Below are positions 20,451-33,579 of a DNA stretch of 64,000 bases, one piece after another (position 1 is the first letter of the stretch; every line of letters begins with the position of its first letter). Source of the DNA: Amblyomma americanum (Eukaryota > Arthropoda > Arachnida > Ixodida > Ixodidae); assembly GCF_052857255.1 (NCBI RefSeq), contig NC_135497.1, positions 343,892,183-343,956,182 on the forward strand. The letters run 5' to 3'. The notes under the pieces are model-generated. The model searched no databases and was not told where the DNA came from. It saw only the letters and a list, made by a program, of their open reading frames with translations. Both the position numbers and the translations under genes were made by a program.

Positions 20451-21998
20451 TCATTGGCGTGGCAATTGAAGGCAATTATGCAGTACATAGCTTTTCAAGT
20501 TGTTATGGAATTGTGCTTCGGTGCGGAATGATTTGATGATTGCGGGTAGCGAGTTCCCGACAGTGATTGCTGAAAATAAAGCGAACTGTTTATCATAATT
20601 AGTCTTGAATTTCGGAAGCAAAAGATTATGTTGTTCAGCGAATCTAATATTACTAACGTTACACAAACAGGAAGCTGTAAATATAGGGAGAGTAGTGCTA
20701 TTGTGACGGGAGGGATAAATTAATAAACCCAGTTTCAGTTAGAATGAACAAAGGAGAGGTAAGATATTGAGCCGGCGGTAAAGGGGAGCACTGGATGCGG
20801 TGTATGAGCTGGATGTCATTATTCTAACAGATTGGTTTTGAAGATGACACAAAGAAGAAAGATGGGTATAGTACGTGTTACACCACGATGATAAACAGTA
20901 ATTGAGGCGGCTATGAATGAATGCATAATAAAGTTAGCGAAGCATATGCTGTTGGAAATAATAACGCGTTGTAATTAGTATACGTATACCAAGCACAATT
21001 TTTTGCTAATAGATTTAGTGTGAAGGTTAAATTTTAAATGTGAATCAAGCGTCAAACCGAGAAATGTTACAGAACTTGATGGGAGAATAATGTGATTATT
21101 TATGTCTACCTCTGGAACGCTGACAAGTTGTTTGTGTTCTGAGTGAAATATCACTAGCTTTGTTTTTTGCCTTTATTTGTAAAATACTGCTGTGTGCACC
21201 AGTCCATTACAATTATAAGGTCGCCATTAATTTTTGATGTTAGGTCACTTAAGTTATCGCCAGAAGAAAATACTGTAGTGTCATCTGCATACAGAATGCA
21301 GTCACTGTTATTGAGGCATTTTTGCAGACCATAATATAAATTAAGAACAAAAGGATTGCCTAAAACAGATCCTTGTGGAACTCCTTGAATAATTGTAATT
21401 GGTTGGGATAAAGTATTCGGTATTTGTACAAAATGGGTTCTGTTAGCGAGGTAATTACGTAGTAAACTAAGAGTGGGCCCACAAATTCCCAGCGCTTCTT
21501 GTTTGAAAAGGAGTATGAGATTATTGTTGTATCAAAAGCCTTCGTATAATCAATGAATACAGCTGCCGCTCCAAGACCGTTATCAATGAAGTGTTTAATT
21601 CTGTCAGTAAATTGTACCAGAGCAAGCTCAGTGGAATATTTTGGGCGAAAAACAAATGTATGTGGTATCAGATGGCTGAATTTTAGAAGGTAGCTCATTA
21701 GACAGTTAAAAACGAGCTTTTCGATTACTTTACTGAAAAATGGAAGAATAGTTATCGGACGATAAATAGCCAAACTGTATTTATCGCCTCGCTTATGTAT
21801 ATGAATAACTTTGGCGTTTTTAAGTTGATCTGAAAAGTCACCAGACTTAAACATCTTATTGGTAACATTAGTGAGAACGGGTGACAGTTCCTGTGCAACA
21901 AGTTTAATTGTAGATGAAAGGATAAAATCTAAGCCACACCCGGTATTTTTTATGCTTCTTATTATGTTTATAACTTCGTCTGGGGATGTTGGACGCAA
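20451..21998 (-). pseudogene. RT and post-RT region of the CR1/L2-like LINE
   Basis: A 212-residue open stretch (21998-21360) includes NAKVIHIHKRGDKYSLAIYR (fingers) and AVFIDYTKAFDTT, with catalytic Asp at residue 150 (motif A). After a frameshift, IIQGVPQGSVLG (motif B, about 21350-21385) and CILYADDTTVFSSGDNLSDL (motif C, YADD at 21280-21291) follow, with both Asp residues kept. The tail reads IHSRLNYCLSSW, then NLLLPKFKTNYDKQFALFSA and NSLPAIIKSFRT, the usual CR1-type C-terminus. The catalytic boxes survive although the frame is broken. Confidence 0.88.
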
Positions 21999-22560
21999 AT
22001 AGAAAGAGTAAGGGCAACGAGTAGGTCGCGAGATTTCAGTGGTAGGCGTTTTGTCAAACTGAAAAAAAATGAGTTAAACGGATTTGCTATGTCGGTAGGG
22101 TTAGTTAAACTTCGAGCGCCATCATTATTTCTGTAATACCGCAGTTTTGGTCCCAGAGATTTAAATACCCCTTAATCGATTGTCAGTTGTTTTGAGTGCT
22201 GTATCCATTTTAAGTATTTCGTTTTCATAGTAATTCCTTTTACGATGTTTAATTACAGAAGCTAAATTTTTTGAGTGCATTTTGAATCTTTGTGTTAAAG
22301 CGAGGTTGAACGGTTGCGCTTTCACTTTGTTGTGAAGGTTATTTTTTTCTAATAGAGCGTGCTATTCCGTTAGTCATCCATGGATTTCGCGGTGCAGAAT
22401 ACCATTTCACCAATGACCTTACTGTTGTGTGTGCGTAACTGCATCGATTAATTTCTTCGAAAAAATATTATACCAAGCGTTAGCGCAGCTTTATTGCATG
22501 ACATCTGTCCAGTCAAGAATGGCTACCAAATAAATGAATCTGTTTTTGTCGAAGAGGTAT

Positions 22561-23316
22561 TTATTTTATTTTTTTCTGCGCGCTTTCATTTGGGCTGTCT
22601 ATAAGCAAGAATACCGGGTTGTGATCAGTTATATTGAATCTAATGACTCCGGAAGTTTGAGGTAAAAGGACGTTAGACAACACATGGCCAATGAGCATAC
22701 CATGTGAATCAGATGCACAACGAGCTGGTACGTCTAATAATGATTCAATGCCATCACCGAGAAGAATGTTCATATATTCAGAGCAAGCATTATCAGCGGT
22801 GTCAATAATGTTTATGTTCTTATCCCCTACAATAATTATTTCTTTGTTTTCTTTGTTTAAAGAAGTTAAAATGTTGTCCAGTTCTCTGCAAAAGTCGGTG
22901 TAAGATAGGACGGCAAACGATAAATGGAAGCAATGATACTGTTCTTGGAACGGGAAAAAACTTCGGTCTAATTCAATCCAAACTGACTCGCACTTATCTG
23001 TGCTAAAATTGATGTCAGAGCAACATTTTTACGAGATGGCGTTTGATATGAACACTGCCGAACCACCATGACGGTCTGATGAACGGTGGTAGTATTCAGC
23101 TTGATAATTTGGTATCGAAAATATTTTGTCATCTGAAGCTGACAACCATGTTCCCGGTAAGCAAATAACGGAGAAAGAATGGTTGGCGAGGGTTAGAATG
23201 TTTATCATATCGTCATAGTGCTTCGGCAGGCTGCGAGTGTTGAAATGGATGATAGATTTCTGCCATGATACTGCGTTTGCAAGAAAGTACTTTAGCTGGT
23301 CAAGATCGTAATACAT
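22561..23316 (-). pseudogene. Endonuclease domain of the CR1/L2-like LINE
   Basis: ORF2 starts at 23316 with MYYDLDQLKYFL. Then come KSIIHFNTRSLPKHYDDMIN and VICLPGTWLSASDDKIF; the usual ETWL box reads GTWL here, so the metal-binding Glu is lost. SSDRHGGSAVFI follows. The C-terminal part (22773-22561) reads MLIGHVLSNVLL and ITDHNPVFLLID, with the catalytic DH pair kept. The middle is broken by frameshifts. Confidence 0.85.
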
Positions 23317-23355
23317 TGCAATGAGGAGCGGGACACGCGTCCAGTGAAGATTAGC

Positions 23356-23810
23356 TTATGTCAACATAGCGAGGTCATCGACTCCGCAGATTTGGTAGAC
23401 GCGGCTGTCATCGGTGTTGCGAGCCTTGATACGGCAGTTTTCAACCGAGAGGAATTTCTAGCCTTTTTCCTTTTTTAGAGCATCTGCTTTTGCAAACAGG
23501 CACTTGTTTTCCAGAGTCAGGTGGTTATTAACGTAAACGGACATGTCAAGAATGGGTGCTGTGAAACCTATGGAACTTGTTGTAATGAGTGCTTTTTTCC
23601 CCTTCTTAACAAACTCGGTTTTCTTTTCGTGGAAGTAAAAGCGAACGATAATGTTCTCATCTTCCTCAGCTGGAACACGGTGGGCAACATCAATGTCTTC
23701 AGTGGTGACAGGGCACTCAATTTTTTTTTTCCAATTTCCTCAATGATGGCGACACAGTTCTCCAACTGAGTGATAGGGACCCCTTTGACTTCTACATTGT
23801 TGTTGAAGGT
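23356..23810 (-). pseudogene. ORF1 relic (L1-ORF1-like fold) of the CR1/L2-like LINE
   Basis: Reverse-strand frames read NNVEVKGVPITQLENCVAII (RRM-like start), then SLLRRGKKHSL and VNNHLTLENKCLFAKADALK, and end VYQICGVDDLAMLT with a stop at 23356-23358. The order (a KGVP start, KR.LL.KAK-like segment, INDHLT-like element, then a DL end) resembles L1-type ORF1 RNA chaperones. The stop lies 39 nt before the ORF2 Met. The N-terminal half, normally a coiled coil, is missing. Confidence 0.65.
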
Positions 23811-23842
23811 AAGCTCTTAAGAACATTGGTTCTTAAGAGCTT
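23811..23842. repeat. Perfect 14-bp hairpin with 4-nt loop
   Basis: AAGCTCTTAAGAAC, loop ATTG, then GTTCTTAAGAGCTT. It sits exactly where similarity to LINE ORF1 stops, so it may mark a rearrangement junction or fold-back repair rather than a functional RNA. Confidence 0.9.
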
Positions 23843-26289
23843 TCCATAGTGATTACATAAACGAGCTTCAAACCCTGTATCGTTTCATATGCTTCGTGCT
23901 CGAGTGAAAAGACAGCGGACCGCCTTCAAACGTCTTCAAGTGACAAGGTTAACTGGTAATTAGGACGTGTAAGGCTAGTGTAGAGGTACGTTAGCAAGAC
24001 TACAAAAACCATGTCACTTGAGAAGCATCATGTCTATTGAAAAAAATTTCGGGCCGATAAAACTGTTGACAAGGTATATCTAGATTGGTGGTGTAGCTTT
24101 CATTGAATCCTATAAGCTTGAAACATGGAGTTTATGGTGTGGATCTACCGCCGATCTCCAACTGAGGTGATAGCTAAACTGTGATGTCATAATAAATATT
24201 AAAATATTACGTCAGAGCTTCGTGGTTTATGGCGGGAAATATAGAACATCGAGTAGCTCGAGGTTCAGCGCGACACAAGACACAAGGATGACACGTGTAC
24301 TGACAATCGACGCTATTTGTATATAGTCGTTGTGTCTTCTTCCATCCTTTTCTCCATGTGTGTCACGCTGAATTCCAATGTGCGAACTTGCCAACAGGCC
24401 AAACTATTCCTTTCAATGCCCGGTAGGTACAGTTATAAGGCATAGTTGTTGCTCCTTGCTTAGGAGTTCATATTGAGTGCTAGGGTTTGTGCGCATTGGG
24501 TTGTCACAGAATTTTGTACATTGAGCTGAGCTCAAGTATAAAGACAGTTGTGCAATTTCTTTATAAAAGGCATAATTTAATACTTGAAAACCACAACACA
24601 CAATATTAAGAAAAGGGATGCAAAAATAGGTAGCTGTACTGACCCACGGGGCAAGTGTAAATTTTGCATGTGCAGAGAACGAGCTAATTTTCTGCTGCGC
24701 ATGAATGGTATTAAAGTGCTGTAAATAGCTCTCCATTTCCCAGTGAAATGAAGGCTACCTTTCAGATAACATGCGGGCAGACAATTTCCTAAATAGAACG
24801 AAAAGGACCGCAGACTAAACAAAACAAAGGAAAACGTTCATAGAATGAGAAAGCAGGGACAGGTACGGGACACTGAACAAATACGGAGAATGAGCTTGCA
24901 GTGACAGGATAAGTTGAAACAAATACTTGTCCCAGGAGTTTGCACAGGAAGGTTTCAGTAAAACTGCTGACCTCATTAAAGACTGCCCTGTGTCTAATAC
25001 ACAGACAGAAATGCCATCGGAGCCCGCGAGATTTTGCTAAGAGGACAGACCATCACACGACCTACAGCACTCTCTTAGCAAATTTATAACAATAAGAGGG
25101 TAGTGTACCGTCTCTGTAACATCTACAAAACTGAATGTGTAAAAAATTGTTCTCAGTCGCAGTTTTCAGTTCGCAGTAAAAGTAAAGCAACACAAATGTT
25201 CAAGGCAGCATTCACATCGTGCTTCCAAGAGATAAACTTATAGACGTCTCTGTTATGAAAGCCGTGCAGAATATTCCGAGGGACATGAGCATTAGTATAC
25301 TTCAAATCACTGACAAGTTCACGCTGATCATAAATTTTATTTACAGCGAGTACAAACAATTGTCAAGCATTATTTCATTCAGCACAATAAACACAGAGCG
25401 CAATAATTCTGCCCAACAGCGGGAGCAAGGAAATGAAAGAATTCACAATGGAACATGCTCTTACGCGGAGACTACCAAGCCGTGATCTTTAAGTTGCATC
25501 TGAAACCTCCTATGCAGCCGGTTGAAGACATCTTTCAGGTTTTTATATACACCCGATGACAGCGGCATAACAATCAGATAGTAATACCCTACCGTCGCAG
25601 TGCTAGGCCAGCGTTGCATTTAGCACTTTGACAGTTTCCAACGAAACATTAGCCCTTACGCGCTATCGATGTTTCGTCTCGAAGCACACTGTCTTCCCGA
25701 AGGCAGCAGCGGCAAATCCTACGACTCCAACTGTGCCTGATATAGCACAAAACGAGACTAAACAAGTATCTGTCGAAATCAAAGCAGACCGACAACATGG
25801 AACAAAGCGCTTAACTTAAACAGCCGCTTCCCGCTACTGTGAAAGAACGTGCACGAGAATACGTTTTTGACAAAAGAGGCGCTATACTTTCACCAATTGC
25901 GTAGCACTAAAACAATTTTAAAACGCAGTAACTTGAATGGGGCGTAAACTGTTCTAAATCACACCTAATTAACTAACTAATTTTTCTTATTTATTTTTGC
26001 CGCTCAACACATTTCAATGAAACTCTACCTGTCTAACTGATGCCGCATGCACTGATTTCTAAGACCCAATGCGAGCTCCGCCCACGCAATGTAAGTAAAT
26101 TGATTTCTCCATCTGAGGCGACAATCAGGAGCAAACAGTTGAAATTACCCCCGATGATTAGTTCTGTAGTCATACTCTAATCAATATTTTAACCCAGGTC
26201 AAGGCTTGAAACACTCGACGAAAAAATTTGCAAGCTGAGGTGGGCAGACGTGGCTGGAGGGCTGCGTTGGGTTAGTGTAAAAAGAGTGG
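23843..26289. other. Unassigned DNA
   Basis: No recognised genes. At about 24270-24375 a short inverted motif (TTCAGCGCGACAC and GTGTCACGCTGAA) flanks about 90 bp rich in ACA words, perhaps a small foldback relic. Frames at 24413-24822, 25153-25359 and 25219-25485 have no family motif. Confidence 0.3.
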
Positions 26290-27890
26290 GCTACGCTCGA
26301 CCGCCGACAAGTCACATGGTCGTGTGAGCTTTCTGAAGTGATAGCAGAACAGAGCTTCGAGAACAGTCGGCTTTACAGCAACCCGCCTTGGTACAAAAAG
26401 AGAGTCTTAATATCGATCGTCGTCAATGTGACCGGGATCACTAATGAGTTCATAGCATGAAATCATCATACTTTGCCAAGGAAGACTCAGCAGTCATACT
26501 TAGGCGCAAAATAAAAATGATGTGCGTTACAACGCACTCCCGTGACCATAACCACAAAGGTCTAGATCATGTGGTTTCAATATAATGATAGGCTAAGAGT
26601 ACTTGAAAAGCATTTCGTTTCATATGCATGAAGCCTGGTCGTAAAAATATTGCTCTTTGTTCGCATTCGTTCACGTAGTCACAATCTTTAGTAAGTTTGT
26701 CATATGAGCCTGTCACACTAATAGCTGACAAGGGCTTCGGAAACCACTTTGTTTGATGTGCAACACGCCTGGATAGAAAACTAATGCACAGTTCTAACGT
26801 GGTCACGCGACTAGGGTCACTAGTGACTTGATCATGCGGTCTTCTCGCAGTAACAACCTAGAAGGGCTTCGAGAAGCCTTTCGTTTGATATGCATCACGC
26901 CTGGGTAGAAAAAGAGTTCACTATGCTCAAACATTGTCACGTGACCGCAATCACTAGTGATTTGATTATGCGAGCTCGTCATGCTTATAGCCGAACAAAG
27001 CTTTAAGACCCGAGTCATTTGATATGCAACATGCCGCGATATAAAACAATTTCACCGTGCTCGAACGTGGTCACGTGACTATAGCCACTAGTGCCTTTGT
27101 CATGCGGTTTTCTTATAGCGACAGCCGAGAAGGGCTTCGAAAATCCTTTCGTTTGACATGCATCATGCGTGGGCACAAAAAGAATTCACCAAGTTCGAAC
27201 ATTGTCACGTGACCAAAATCACTAGTGATTTGATCATTCGAGCTCGCCATGCTGATTCCCGTACAGAGCTTAACACCTGAGTCGTTTGATATGCAACATG
27301 CCCGGATGTAAAACTATTGCACCGTGCTCTAACGTGCTCACATGGCTATAGTCACTAGTGACTTGGTCATGCAGTCTTCTGATAGTGACAGCCGAGAAGG
27401 GCTTCAAAAACATTTCGTTTGATATGCATCATGCCTGGGTGCAAAAAGAGTTCACTATGTTGAAACATAGTCACGTGACCAAAATCACTAGTGATTTGAA
27501 CATGTGAGCCCTTCATGCTGATAGCCGAAAAGAGCTTTAAAACCTGAGTCGTTTGATATGCAACATGCCAGGGTAGCAAAATAATGCTCAGTGCTCGAAC
27601 GTGGTCACCTGACTACGGTCTCTAATGACGAAGCCTTGGGGCCTCACAATTGTGATAGCCGAACAGGGCTATGAAAACCATTTTATTCTATATGTGTCAC
27701 TCCCAGGCAGAAAAATAATTTGCTATGCATGAGCATGGTCACGTGACGAGAATTATTACTGACTACTTCATGCAAGCTCATGACAGCCATAGCGGCAGAG
27801 GGCTATCAAAATCAGTTAGTTTGATATGCATCACGATACGAGTGAAAAAACGTTTCACTATAGTGAAACGTGTTCACGGAATTCGCTTGC
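26290..27890. repeat. Satellite array, monomer about 134 bp, alternating A/B types
   Basis: The anchor TTTGATATGCA recurs with variants at about 26617, 26751, 26883, 27017, 27151, 27284, 27417, 27551, 27685 and 27819, spacing 132-134 bp. Two subtypes alternate in the middle: type A has AGAAGGGCTTCGAAAA and CATCATGCCTGGGT, type B has AGAGCTTTAAAACC and CAACATGCC. The higher-order unit is therefore about 267 bp. Most monomers contain GTCACGTGAC and CACTAGTGA, both palindromic. Outer monomers are more diverged. The short frames inside are translations of the array. Confidence 0.92.
27850..27871. repeat. Perfect 22-bp palindrome at satellite edge
   Basis: ACGTTTCACTATAGTGAAAC plus GT, symmetric about its centre with no loop. 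It lies at the outer end of the 134-bp array, where array similarity fades. Confidence 0.9.
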
Positions 27891-28659
27891 ATGAAATTGA
27901 TTTCAGTTTCAAATATTTCGTCTTGAATTCTAATTGGGCCAATAACAGAAAATATAAAATGAACTTATCAATGGTAGTTGGGATGCAGTAGACTACCACA
28001 ATAAAATAGAATGCGTTTCAAATATAGCGAGCTTTTTCCTGAGAGGGAGTGTGGTCGTTTCTTGGAATGGTAGTTCTTCCCAGAATTCTGAGCGAATGTT
28101 GGGAGCATGCACACCAGGGAGCCAGCTCCGGTCGATGACGGCGCGTTGCAACTCATATTGAGCGCGATAGTACGTCCCATTTTAAATTACTCGTAAAAGT
28201 AACGCCCCGGTACTTGACAGTGTCTGCCTTGCTGGTGTTAATTCCGTTGACATTGTGCGTGAAACAAAGACAAGAGATACGAATACGTGATGGTTGACAT
28301 AGATCAAGAAGAAAACTAAAAACGATTGCCCCAGTAGCTTTTGCAGTTTTATATATTCAGGGTAAAATAAAGTGCTGTGCTTATTACGACCGGCCCACCG
28401 AGAGAGCTATTCCAGAGTCAGTGTGCCCACTGCTGGAATATGCTGTGGTGTCAAACTAAAGGGTAACCAAGCTCTAAAAAAGAAGGCGGAGTGTTCTAAC
28501 CAAGGGAAACCAACCGAGGTCTCTTTATTGTCACGTGACCTAGACTGCAGCATTTTTTCGTTCTCGAACCTCTTTCATTAGAAGAGACTTATAAGTTTTT
28601 CACTGCTCACTTCAGTTCGAATTAAGAAGTTGTAGGTCATCTTCAAAAAACGCAGGCTA
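27891..28659. other. Unassigned DNA
   Basis: Short frames only (27968-28180 reverse, 28372-28581 forward). No repeat partner was recognised in the window. Confidence 0.3.
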
Positions 28660-29319
<660 letters not shown>

Positions 29320-30479
29320 GAAAATTCGAATGCTGGAGAAACACAGCGGTCACGTGCTAGCTTTTATATCGTGCGATTTATGATTAAAGGCCGGTAAAAG
29401 AGCTACTTTATGTAAACGGCCCCATAGTGCAAAGATTTCAGCGAGCCATATTTCAAAGGGAAGCATAAGTTGTGAACTAGGATAATTATGATGACGAATT
29501 CTGTATTAACAGGCTGTTCTTTAAACCAATATTTAAATGCAAGCTATTTTACCTTTACAGAACAATTACCTCTGGTGACAGCAAAATACACCAGACTAGG
29601 AAACGATGCTGTCAAAACTCTTTAATTGATTTCAATGTGCTAGGCACTTGAGTTTTAAAACACGCTTACCTTTAGCTGTGGCACCCGGTATATATGTTTT
29701 ACTCTTTTTCCTTAACGAAATTTGCTCGCAAGAACTTCATACGCACTCGAAAATAGACGAAGTGAGCCGGCTCCGCAGAGGCACAACAAATCCCGGAGGA
29801 AGTGGGTGCGAAACCAGTCTTTCTCCGCGGTGTGTGCCTACACATGAAAAAAAAAGTGCCTGAGTGCAGACGTTCGAATCATCAATCGTTCCAGAAGGGA
29901 AGCAGAACGCAAACGCACGAGCGATTCGCTTTGTATTCTCTCTAAACTTCGTCATGGGGCTTTCTCGAAGGAAGGTACTGGAAGTAATTAAACACCACCA
30001 GGAGGCACGAGCAATTATATAATAAAAACACGGCTGAGATCATGCTGCGGAAAAGTCGGGATGTTTTACAGACGCTCAGAAAGTAAGAGAACTAATTAAA
30101 GCATCAAACCCTCCGAGTAGGAGGAGTGGCAGGCCCAACTGTTGAGCGTATTAATTAACACTAAGAGGTCGCTACGAGGTTTGTACACTCTTTTGGAAGT
30201 CACACCTCTCAGTTAGTGGGATTTGGAGCCAGGTTACCACCCGACGACTCAAAAGCCTGGAACAAGGGTAAAGCACCCGTTTATTCTGTGCCAGCAATAA
30301 TGCTCCAAGGTGCCACACAGTCATTGTAGCAAAGGAACTAAGAAAAGGATGCACACAAATACGCCCAACAACGCCAGTAAGATCATAGCGATTTGAAGGA
30401 AAAAGAAGACGAGTCGGGGCGAAAGAATGAGGGCACGAGGCACGCAGAAGAGCAACCATGCGTAACCACATAGACGCAT
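29320..30479. other. Unassigned DNA
   Basis: Frames up to 99 codons (reverse, 30172-30471) have no recognisable motif. No LINE, SINE or LTR signature was noticed. Confidence 0.3.
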
Positions 30480-30960
30480 GAACGCGGGAACCGACGAGGG
30501 GAGAGCTATGTTGCGCTTGCTAGTTTTCTTAAGCGACTGTCGTGATGACAGTTCTCAGGAGAAGGAGAAGAGAGGCTAGAAGCGAACAGCTATGTTCGCG
30601 TCGTTGTTGAACTCCACTAGAAGTGAACGGCGAGAGGTGTGTGAGGGCGTTTCGCTAAATGTTGCTTCTTCAGTTTCGCACAAGGGAGACCCAGCTTTTC
30701 TGCAGCATCGGTGGGGATTAACACGCGCAGTAGAGGCTGTAGAAAAGGATGGCCACGAGGGCACAAGTGTTCTACTATTATCAACCCCAACAATCATATA
30801 AGAGATATTGCTCTCTCCCCGATGGCTGAAGCGGGCGATGTTTGCTGCCCACACACATCCGAACTCACGGAGATCCGTCGAACGAGGTTGTCAAGGTTTG
30901 GCAGGGTTTGGCTGTCGGAGAGCAGGATTCCAGCGGTCAATCAGTTGGGCCGTGTCGTAG
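30480..30960 (+). repeat. Dispersed repeat C, copy 2
   Basis: Matches the reverse complement of 13500-13920 along most of its length, including GAGCTATGTTGCGCTTGCTA-like sequence, GTGAACGG, GAGAGGTGTG, GCAAGGGAGAC-like sequence, TGCTGCCCACAC and TGTCGGAG, then GGCGTTTACCG. No protein domain is recognised. Confidence 0.75.
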
Positions 30961-32599
30961 GCGTTTACCGTTGTAGTGGTCGATGAGCCAGCATCAGGCG
31001 TGTGGGACGGTGGGGAAAAAGAAAAGAAGAACGGCATTGCTTCGACATATTTGCCTAAGGGTGGCCGGTGACAGGCATCACCGTGTGGCGCTTGTCAGCA
31101 GTTCGTCAAAATCCAGGGCCATTGCCCTTGTGCCTGTAAACAGAACAGCCCCTATACCGGCCACATTCCTTTCTATGAAACCGCTGGCAGCAGCGGGGCA
31201 CAAAAAAGAGCTCTCCCCCTTCCCTTCCTTGGAGAGACTGTATGAGGGTGCCTTTCCGACTCGTTGGAATGTCTCAAAGATGAGAATCGCACGCAGGGTC
31301 ACAGCTTGTTGTTCTAAGGAGGCGCCGGATTAGCACCTGCGGAAAGGGACTCAGCTTCAGTCTAATTTTTGTTTGTTTGTGTTTGTTTTACCTGGAAAGA
31401 GGGTATGGCATTCACTGTCAACGTTGTAGGGCGGGACGCGCGATTCGGGGAGCCACTCGATTTTGCGGAGATCGCTCTGTGCATCGCATTTTGTAAATAA
31501 TTTGATCACTTTTATGAATTTTGTGTTTTGGGAAAGCGTGTTATTATGGTCAAAGTTGAAGGGAACAGCAAACAGCAAGCCACCAATTGTGTTGATGCTG
31601 GCTGCTATTGGATGCCTCTGAAGGGGGAGAGGGACTCCCAAGGGTTTAAAACAGGGCCCGAAAGCTTATTCCGTGCTTCTGGGATAGGTTTAGATGCTCT
31701 GCATTTTCGGCTATGCCGAGGAGGAAAGATTTCTCTCTTAGCCAGCTCTATCTTGTTTGCCACTCTGTTTAAATACGCAGTTTTTGTGAAAATAATGAAT
31801 TAAACAGTAAGATCATTATCTCGTCAACTCCCGCCGCCACCAGTCGTCGTTATCCCGTCACTGACGGAGCACCTTAAGTGCAACTAGGCTTCCCTTCACG
31901 AAACCGTGTCAGACGGCAAACCTCTTGTGCAAGGAAAAGGACCCTAGAAATATTAAACTTTACTACGGTATCTATCACAGGCACAGACGCTTTTGCGCGT
32001 GACTGGGGAGTCATCGGGTGCCTCGTTGCCGAAGAGAAAAACTAAGTGGCATTTAAAATAGCATCAAATACGTGGGCGTCTACTGCAGCTAAAGTAAGAA
32101 AAAAGATAATCTCTGTAGAATGGAAGGGCTTCAACGAGTGCTCTCCTCTCGGTGCACGTTGTGGTTTTTATGAACGCAGGGACTCATTTAACGTTTACCT
32201 TTGCGGAGTTTACGAATAGACGAAACAGGCGGTAACATATTGCACTTCACCTCTGTCACGTGCGGAGTTTCATTTAGGAAAAAGTTACAAGCATCGACTG
32301 AAGCTTTGCTTACTACTTAATTTTAATTTCTAATCAACTGAATTAAGCATTTGAAGCTTTAAGTAAACAATTGCTTCTAAAATTTTTAGTTCAGCCTATA
32401 TGACATACGCTGAGCTCAATACAAAACAATCTTCTCACGGAGATTATGCGACCTGCGCGGACGTTGTCGAGACTCGTCAGATCGAGTTCAAAAAAGAAAT
32501 AAAAACAAAATACCCCTACCTGCACCATCTATGGTACAACGGGCTCACGTTGTAAGAGAAGACCAGTTTCGCTTAGGTAGTAGCAGATGTCGGTGAAGT
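30961..32599. other. Unassigned DNA
   Basis: Forward frame 30983-31333 (116 codons) and reverse frame 31078-31302 overlap, and neither shows a known motif. Near 31780-31860, TGAATTAAACAGTAAG followed by GTCGTCGTTATCCCGTCA resembles the end of an LTR, but no partner was found. Confidence 0.3.
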
Positions 32600-33260
32600 G
32601 AACGTTTATAGTCCACTTCATATAATCACATTCGTGGTTCCAACGCAGGCTCACCTTCCTGAGGAGCCGTTTCATAATAGTAGCCGTTGCTGGCACGTCC
32701 ACAAGTGCCGCAGTAAGGGCACTTGTCAGTTGCAGCAGATATTTTTCACGTCACTGATGACTGATAGATGCGGTCAGAGCCGCCCCTGCCCGAATACGGC
32801 GCACGGAATCCTCCTCCAACCAAGTAAGACTACGGGGGATAAGGTACGAATACGGAGGAATTAGAGCTTGTGTTCGCTGGCACAGAATTGGTGAATCAAA
32901 AAAATGAGACAGGAACGAGTCTGGGAGAAGAGGGGAAGGTGGCGGGTCATCTGGTCTGTCAAGGTGTGCCATAGCATCCGCTTGAATGTTACGTGTACCC
33001 TGAGCACGGCCGCGAATCCAGTGTATGCGCAGAGGAGATGTTTGCTTTGCGCAGAGCAGACGAATTGTGTAATCTGGAATGTGCGTGGAACAGCCTTAAG
33101 CTTTTTGAGGGCGGCGAGGGAGTTGGTGTAAAGATGAATTGTATTGAATGCGGGAACGAGTGGAAGAGAAGACATACAACGTGGAGACAAAGGGTGTGCT
33201 ACAAACTGTCTTTTTATCACTAATAAATCCCTCATTCTAAGAGAAAACGCCACGCTGCAT
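32600..33260 (-). pseudogene. RNase H to C-terminal zinc region of an I-type LINE
   Basis: From 33253 downward the reverse frame reads IHLYTNSLAALKKLKAVPRT (RNase H core, with TDS changed to TNS), then QITQFVCSAQSKH. A second frame gives LIPPYSYLIPRSLTWLEEDS, then VRRIRAGAALT, matching the segment between RNase H and the zinc knuckle in I-type LINEs. Further on, DKCPYCGTCG (near 32720) resembles the C-x2-C knuckle. The Asp-to-Asn change and frameshifts indicate a dead copy. RT is not attached. Confidence 0.7.
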
Positions 33261-33579
33261 CAATCAAGCTTCCAAGCGCCCCTTGTGTCATTAGCCACCG
33301 GCTGAATTGAAGATGACAGTGCAGGAAAATGCCTGCATTTTCAAAGTTATAGTCCACAACACAACCATGTGCAGCCAGCCTGCCCGCGTTAGAGAGGGCT
33401 GCCCTCCTCCCCTACTTGGCTTTAAAGAAGCTTCTTCAGTACAGCAAGTATTCCATCTCTGGCTGTCTTGATTCTTTTTAGTCTAAAGCACAACTAAAGC
33501 ATGAAATCGAACCTTCTCGCCTAGTTTGTGTGAAGCTTGACGTTGAGGGTGTCCTTGGCGAAATGAGAAATAAAATATT
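33261..33579. other. Unassigned DNA
   Basis: No recognised features between the LINE fragment and the tRNA-like element. Confidence 0.3.

Larger units (their letters stand above)
20078..23842 (-). mobile_element. CR1/L2-like LINE, reverse strand, nearly complete but decayed
   Basis: Read from 23842 downward, the order is an ORF1 C-terminal half, a 39-nt gap, ORF2 endonuclease (23316-22561), RT (21998 to about 21200) and the post-RT domain (about 20950-20451), then a 3' untranslated segment. No RNase H is seen. The 5' edge stops at a perfect hairpin (23811-23842). CR1/L2 is inferred from domain order and the post-RT tail; Jockey is an alternative. Frameshifts in RT and endonuclease mean it is not active. 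Confidence 0.85.

Noticed and set aside
26567..27579. Series of about 70-80 codon reverse frames with similar sequences
   Set aside because: They are translations of successive satellite monomers, not a gene family.
26290..27890. CRISPR-like array of regular repeats
   Set aside because: The whole 134-bp monomer repeats with no unique spacers, and the context is eukaryotic.
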